A DNA stretch of 64,000 nucleotides. Origin: Solirubrobacterales bacterium. Lineage in GTDB: Bacteria; Actinomycetota; Thermoleophilia; Solirubrobacterales; Solirubrobacteraceae. Numbering within the stretch: the stretch's first letter is position 1; each line of letters starts with the position of its first letter. This document shows, in pieces, positions 62,511-64,000 of this stretch. The stretch lies in the NCBI GenBank assembly GCA_027315115.1, contig DAHUYQ010000024.1, positions 170,584 through 234,583 on the forward strand, given 5' to 3'. The notes beneath the pieces were generated by a model. That model made no database searches and was not told the DNA's origin. It saw only the letters and a program-made list of their open reading frames with translations. A program made the translations under genes and the position numbers.

Positions 62511-63587
62511 ATGAGCGAGCTCGTCGTCAAGGGACTGCGGAAGAGCTTCGGGAGCCACCGGGTCCTCGACGACCTGGACCTGAGCGCGCAGGCCGGCTCG
62601 TTCACCGCGATCCTGGGGCCCTCGGGCAGCGGCAAGACGACGCTGCTGCGGCTGCTGGCCGGGTTCGAAGCGCCCGACGGCGGCACCGTGCAGATCGGGA
62701 GCCAGATCGTCGACGGGCAGGGCAGGCACGTGCATCCGGAGCAGCGCCGGATCGGCTACGTCCCGCAGGAGGGCGGCCTCTTCCCGCACCTGAGCGTTCA
62801 GGCCAACGTCGCCTTCGGCCTTCCGCGCGCGAAGCGCCGGCATGGGGCGGGCGAGCTGCTGGAGCTCGTGGGCCTCTCAGACCTCGCCAAGCGCTACCCG
62901 CACCAGCTCTCCGGCGGCCAGCAGCAGCGCGTGGCGCTCGCCCGCGCGCTCGCGATCAAGCCGGAGATCGTGCTGCTCGACGAGCCCTTCGCCTCCCTGG
63001 ACGCGCATCTGCGAGTGAGCGTCCGCGACCAGGTGCGAGGGGTGCTGCGCGAGGCCGGCGCCACGGCGCTGCTGGTCACCCACGACCAGGACGAGGCGCT
63101 GTCGCTCGCCGACCAGGTCGCCGTCCTGCGCGACGGCAGGATCGTCCAGTGCGCGCCCCCGCACGAGCTCTACGCCCGCCCCGTGGACGACGAGGTGGCG
63201 CGCTTCGTCGGAGAGGCGAACCTGGTGGCCGGGACGATGGACGGCGATTTCGTGGAGACCGCCCTGGGCAGGCTCCCCGCGCAGTGGCGCCAGGAGCCGC
63301 AGAGCACCCCCTGCCCGGTCAGCGTCCTGATCCGCCCGGAGCAGATCGAGCTTTCCTCCAACGGCGGCGGCGCGGCCCGGGCGCAGGTGCTCAGATCCGG
63401 CTACCACGGCCACGCCACCGTCCTGCATCTCCAGCTAGCCGGCGAGGGCGCCGACACTGACGACGCCGACGTCGTCGCGAGCCCCCTGGTCGCACGCGCT
63501 CCCGGCAGCGTCCACGTGGACGCCGGCGCCGGCGTCACGCTCAGCGTGCGCGGACCGGTGCTGGTGTGGGCGCGGCCGGCCGGTTGA
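62511..63587 (+). CDS. Iron ABC transporter ATPase, FbpC-like
   Basis: A 358-residue ATPase with Walker A GPSGSGKTT, Q-loop VPQEGGLFPHLSV, signature LSGGQQQRVALARAL, Walker B VLLLDEPFASLD and switch His in VTHDQDEA. The C-terminal third (about 235-355) is a TOBE/MOP-like regulatory domain, as in FbpC and PotA. It follows the permease by 13 nt and completes the importer. Confidence 0.94.
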   Translation: MSELVVKGLRKSFGSHRVLDDLDLSAQAGSFTAILGPSGSGKTTLLRLLAGFEAPDGGTVQIGSQIVDGQGRHVHPEQRRIGYVPQEGGLFPHLSVQANVAFGLPRAKRRHGAGELLELVGLSDLAKRYPHQLSGGQQQRVALARALAIKPEIVLLDEPFASLDAHLRVSVRDQVRGVLREAGATALLVTHDQDEALSLADQVAVLRDGRIVQCAPPHELYARPVDDEVARFVGEANLVAGTMDGDFVETALGRLPAQWRQEPQSTPCPVSVLIRPEQIELSSNGGGAARAQVLRSGYHGHATVLHLQLAGEGADTDDADVVASPLVARAPGSVHVDAGAGVTLSVRGPVLVWARPAG

Positions 63588-63600
63588 TCCGGTCGGTTCG

Positions 63601-63660
63601 CGGCCGGATTATTCTCGGCGAAAGTATGGTTTTTTCCGGCCGTAGACGAAAAAAACCATA
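63601..63660 (+). terminator. AT-rich interleaved stem-loops after the iron operon
   Basis: CGGCCGG (63601-63607) can pair with CCGGCCG (63636-63642). TATGGTTTTTT (63625-63635) can pair with AAAAAACCATA (63650-63660, with one extra A). The stems interleave, so they form a pseudoknot or are alternatives. With its T-run it may be the operon terminator. Confidence 0.5.
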
Positions 63661-63770
63661 GAAAAATCCGCGATGCCTCTGGTCCCAAGCTCACCGCGGA
63701 GCCGGTCTGGGCGATCCCTGCCGGCATCGTCGCCTGGCTGCTGGACTGCCCGACGCAGCGGGGCACCCGG

Positions 63771-63824
63771 TAAGATCCTCCCCAGACCGGCTCCGGCAAG
63801 TCAGGACGCAGCTCGCCGGAGCCG
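63771..63824 (+). promoter_or_regulatory. -10 and perfect 10-bp hairpin before tRNA-Gly
   Basis: TAAGAT (63771-63776) may be the -10 of the tRNA gene. CGGCTCCGGC (63788-63797) pairs perfectly with GCCGGAGCCG (63815-63824), loop 17 nt, ending 5 nt before the tRNA. It may be a precursor leader stem or an upstream terminator. Confidence 0.45.
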
Positions 63825-63829
63825 CTGCT

Positions 63830-63902
63830 GCGGCGATAGCTCAGTTGGTAGAGCGTCGGCTTCCCAAGCCGAAGGTCGCGGGTTCGAGACCCGTTCGCCG
63901 CT
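63830..63902 (+). tRNA. tRNA-Gly (anticodon CCC)
   Basis: A complete 73-nt cloverleaf: acceptor GCGGCGA/TCGCCGC (63830-63836 and 63895-63901), D arm GCTC...GAGC, anticodon stem TCGGC/GCCGA around loop TTCCCAA with anticodon CCC at 63863-63865, and T arm GCGGG-TTCGAGA-CCCGT (with one G-T pair). Discriminator base T. CCA is not encoded. It decodes GGG. Confidence 0.96.
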
Positions 63903-64000
63903 CTCATCGCCTCGCCGTCTCTCGCTGCTTTTCGCTGTATCCGAGCGGGATAACGGGCGTCTTCGGACTGCGCTGCGGCGCCACTCGCCTTACCTCTCGA

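Noticed and set aside
63788..63824. Possible small SRP RNA (ffs) upstream of tRNA-Gly
   Set aside because: The stem holds GTCAGG and GCAGC words but lacks the GGAA tetraloop and asymmetric loop of SRP domain IV.

Overview
The window is about 70% GC with dense, short-spaced genes. It has six Mce proteins, ImuB and DnaE2 behind actinobacterial-type LexA boxes, a PknB-like kinase, DUF3467, and uvrC-rapZ next to gap-pgk-tpiA. This points to a high-GC Actinomycetota chromosome, probably a deep lineage such as Thermoleophilia/Solirubrobacterales. The lineage is an inference from gene content, not from an alignment. No phage, IS element or CRISPR array was seen.

Layout. 1-2.1 kb: a minus-strand hipBA toxin-antitoxin pair whose HipA runs off the left edge. 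2.4-6.1 kb: an ArsC/Spx-like protein, an OmpR-type response regulator with its sensor kinase, a small membrane protein and a DUF1697 protein. 6.1-10.5 kb: a membrane-anchored PQQ-type beta-propeller protein, an acyl-CoA dehydrogenase and a divergent PurM-like protein. 10.9-24.8 kb: a 14-kb envelope/lipid-uptake cluster (secreted protein, MceA, lytic transglycosylase-like protein, MceB-F, MlaF-type ATPase, then a second, convergent copy of the secreted protein). No YrbE/MlaE permease is present. 25.0-30.8 kb: an SOS mutasome (imuB, a DUF6504-like gene, dnaE2) with an AbrB/PIN toxin-antitoxin module inserted. 30.8-38.8 kb: a phosphoribosyltransferase-hydrolase fusion, aldo/keto reductase, YceI, and a lipid-metabolism run (thioesterase, metallo-hydrolase, two-domain acyl-CoA reductase-like SDR, enoyl-CoA hydratase). 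38.9-45.1 kb: ABC-F ATPase, two small membrane proteins, uvrC and rapZ. 45.2-49.9 kb: the glycolytic operon gap-pgk-tpiA-gpmI with 1-4 nt overlaps. 49.9-56.4 kb: DoxX, MarR, DedA, tgt, a metallophosphoesterase-lipoprotein-Ser/Thr kinase operon, DUF3467 and rlmH. 56.4-64 kb: argS, CcmH and TlpA-like redox proteins, a DtxR-family regulator, an FbpABC-type iron transporter, and tRNA-Gly(CCC).

Recurrent architecture. Many genes have a -10 hexamer of the form TANNNT only 6-9 nt before the start codon, so leaderless transcription looks common. In three places the leaderless start belongs to a tiny ORF that ends on or over the start codon of the real gene. A second theme is in-frame repetition of the gene's own C-terminal coding sequence just past the stop codon (DUF1697, rapZ, tgt, MarR). 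A third is a switch from GAG to GAA for glutamate in the mce and other exported-protein genes. The best leads for something undescribed are the permease-less mce cluster bracketed by twin secreted proteins, the DtxR-family regulator that lacks the family's metal ligands next to a 28-bp palindrome and iron transporter, the leaderless mini-ORFs, and the stop-spanning repeats.
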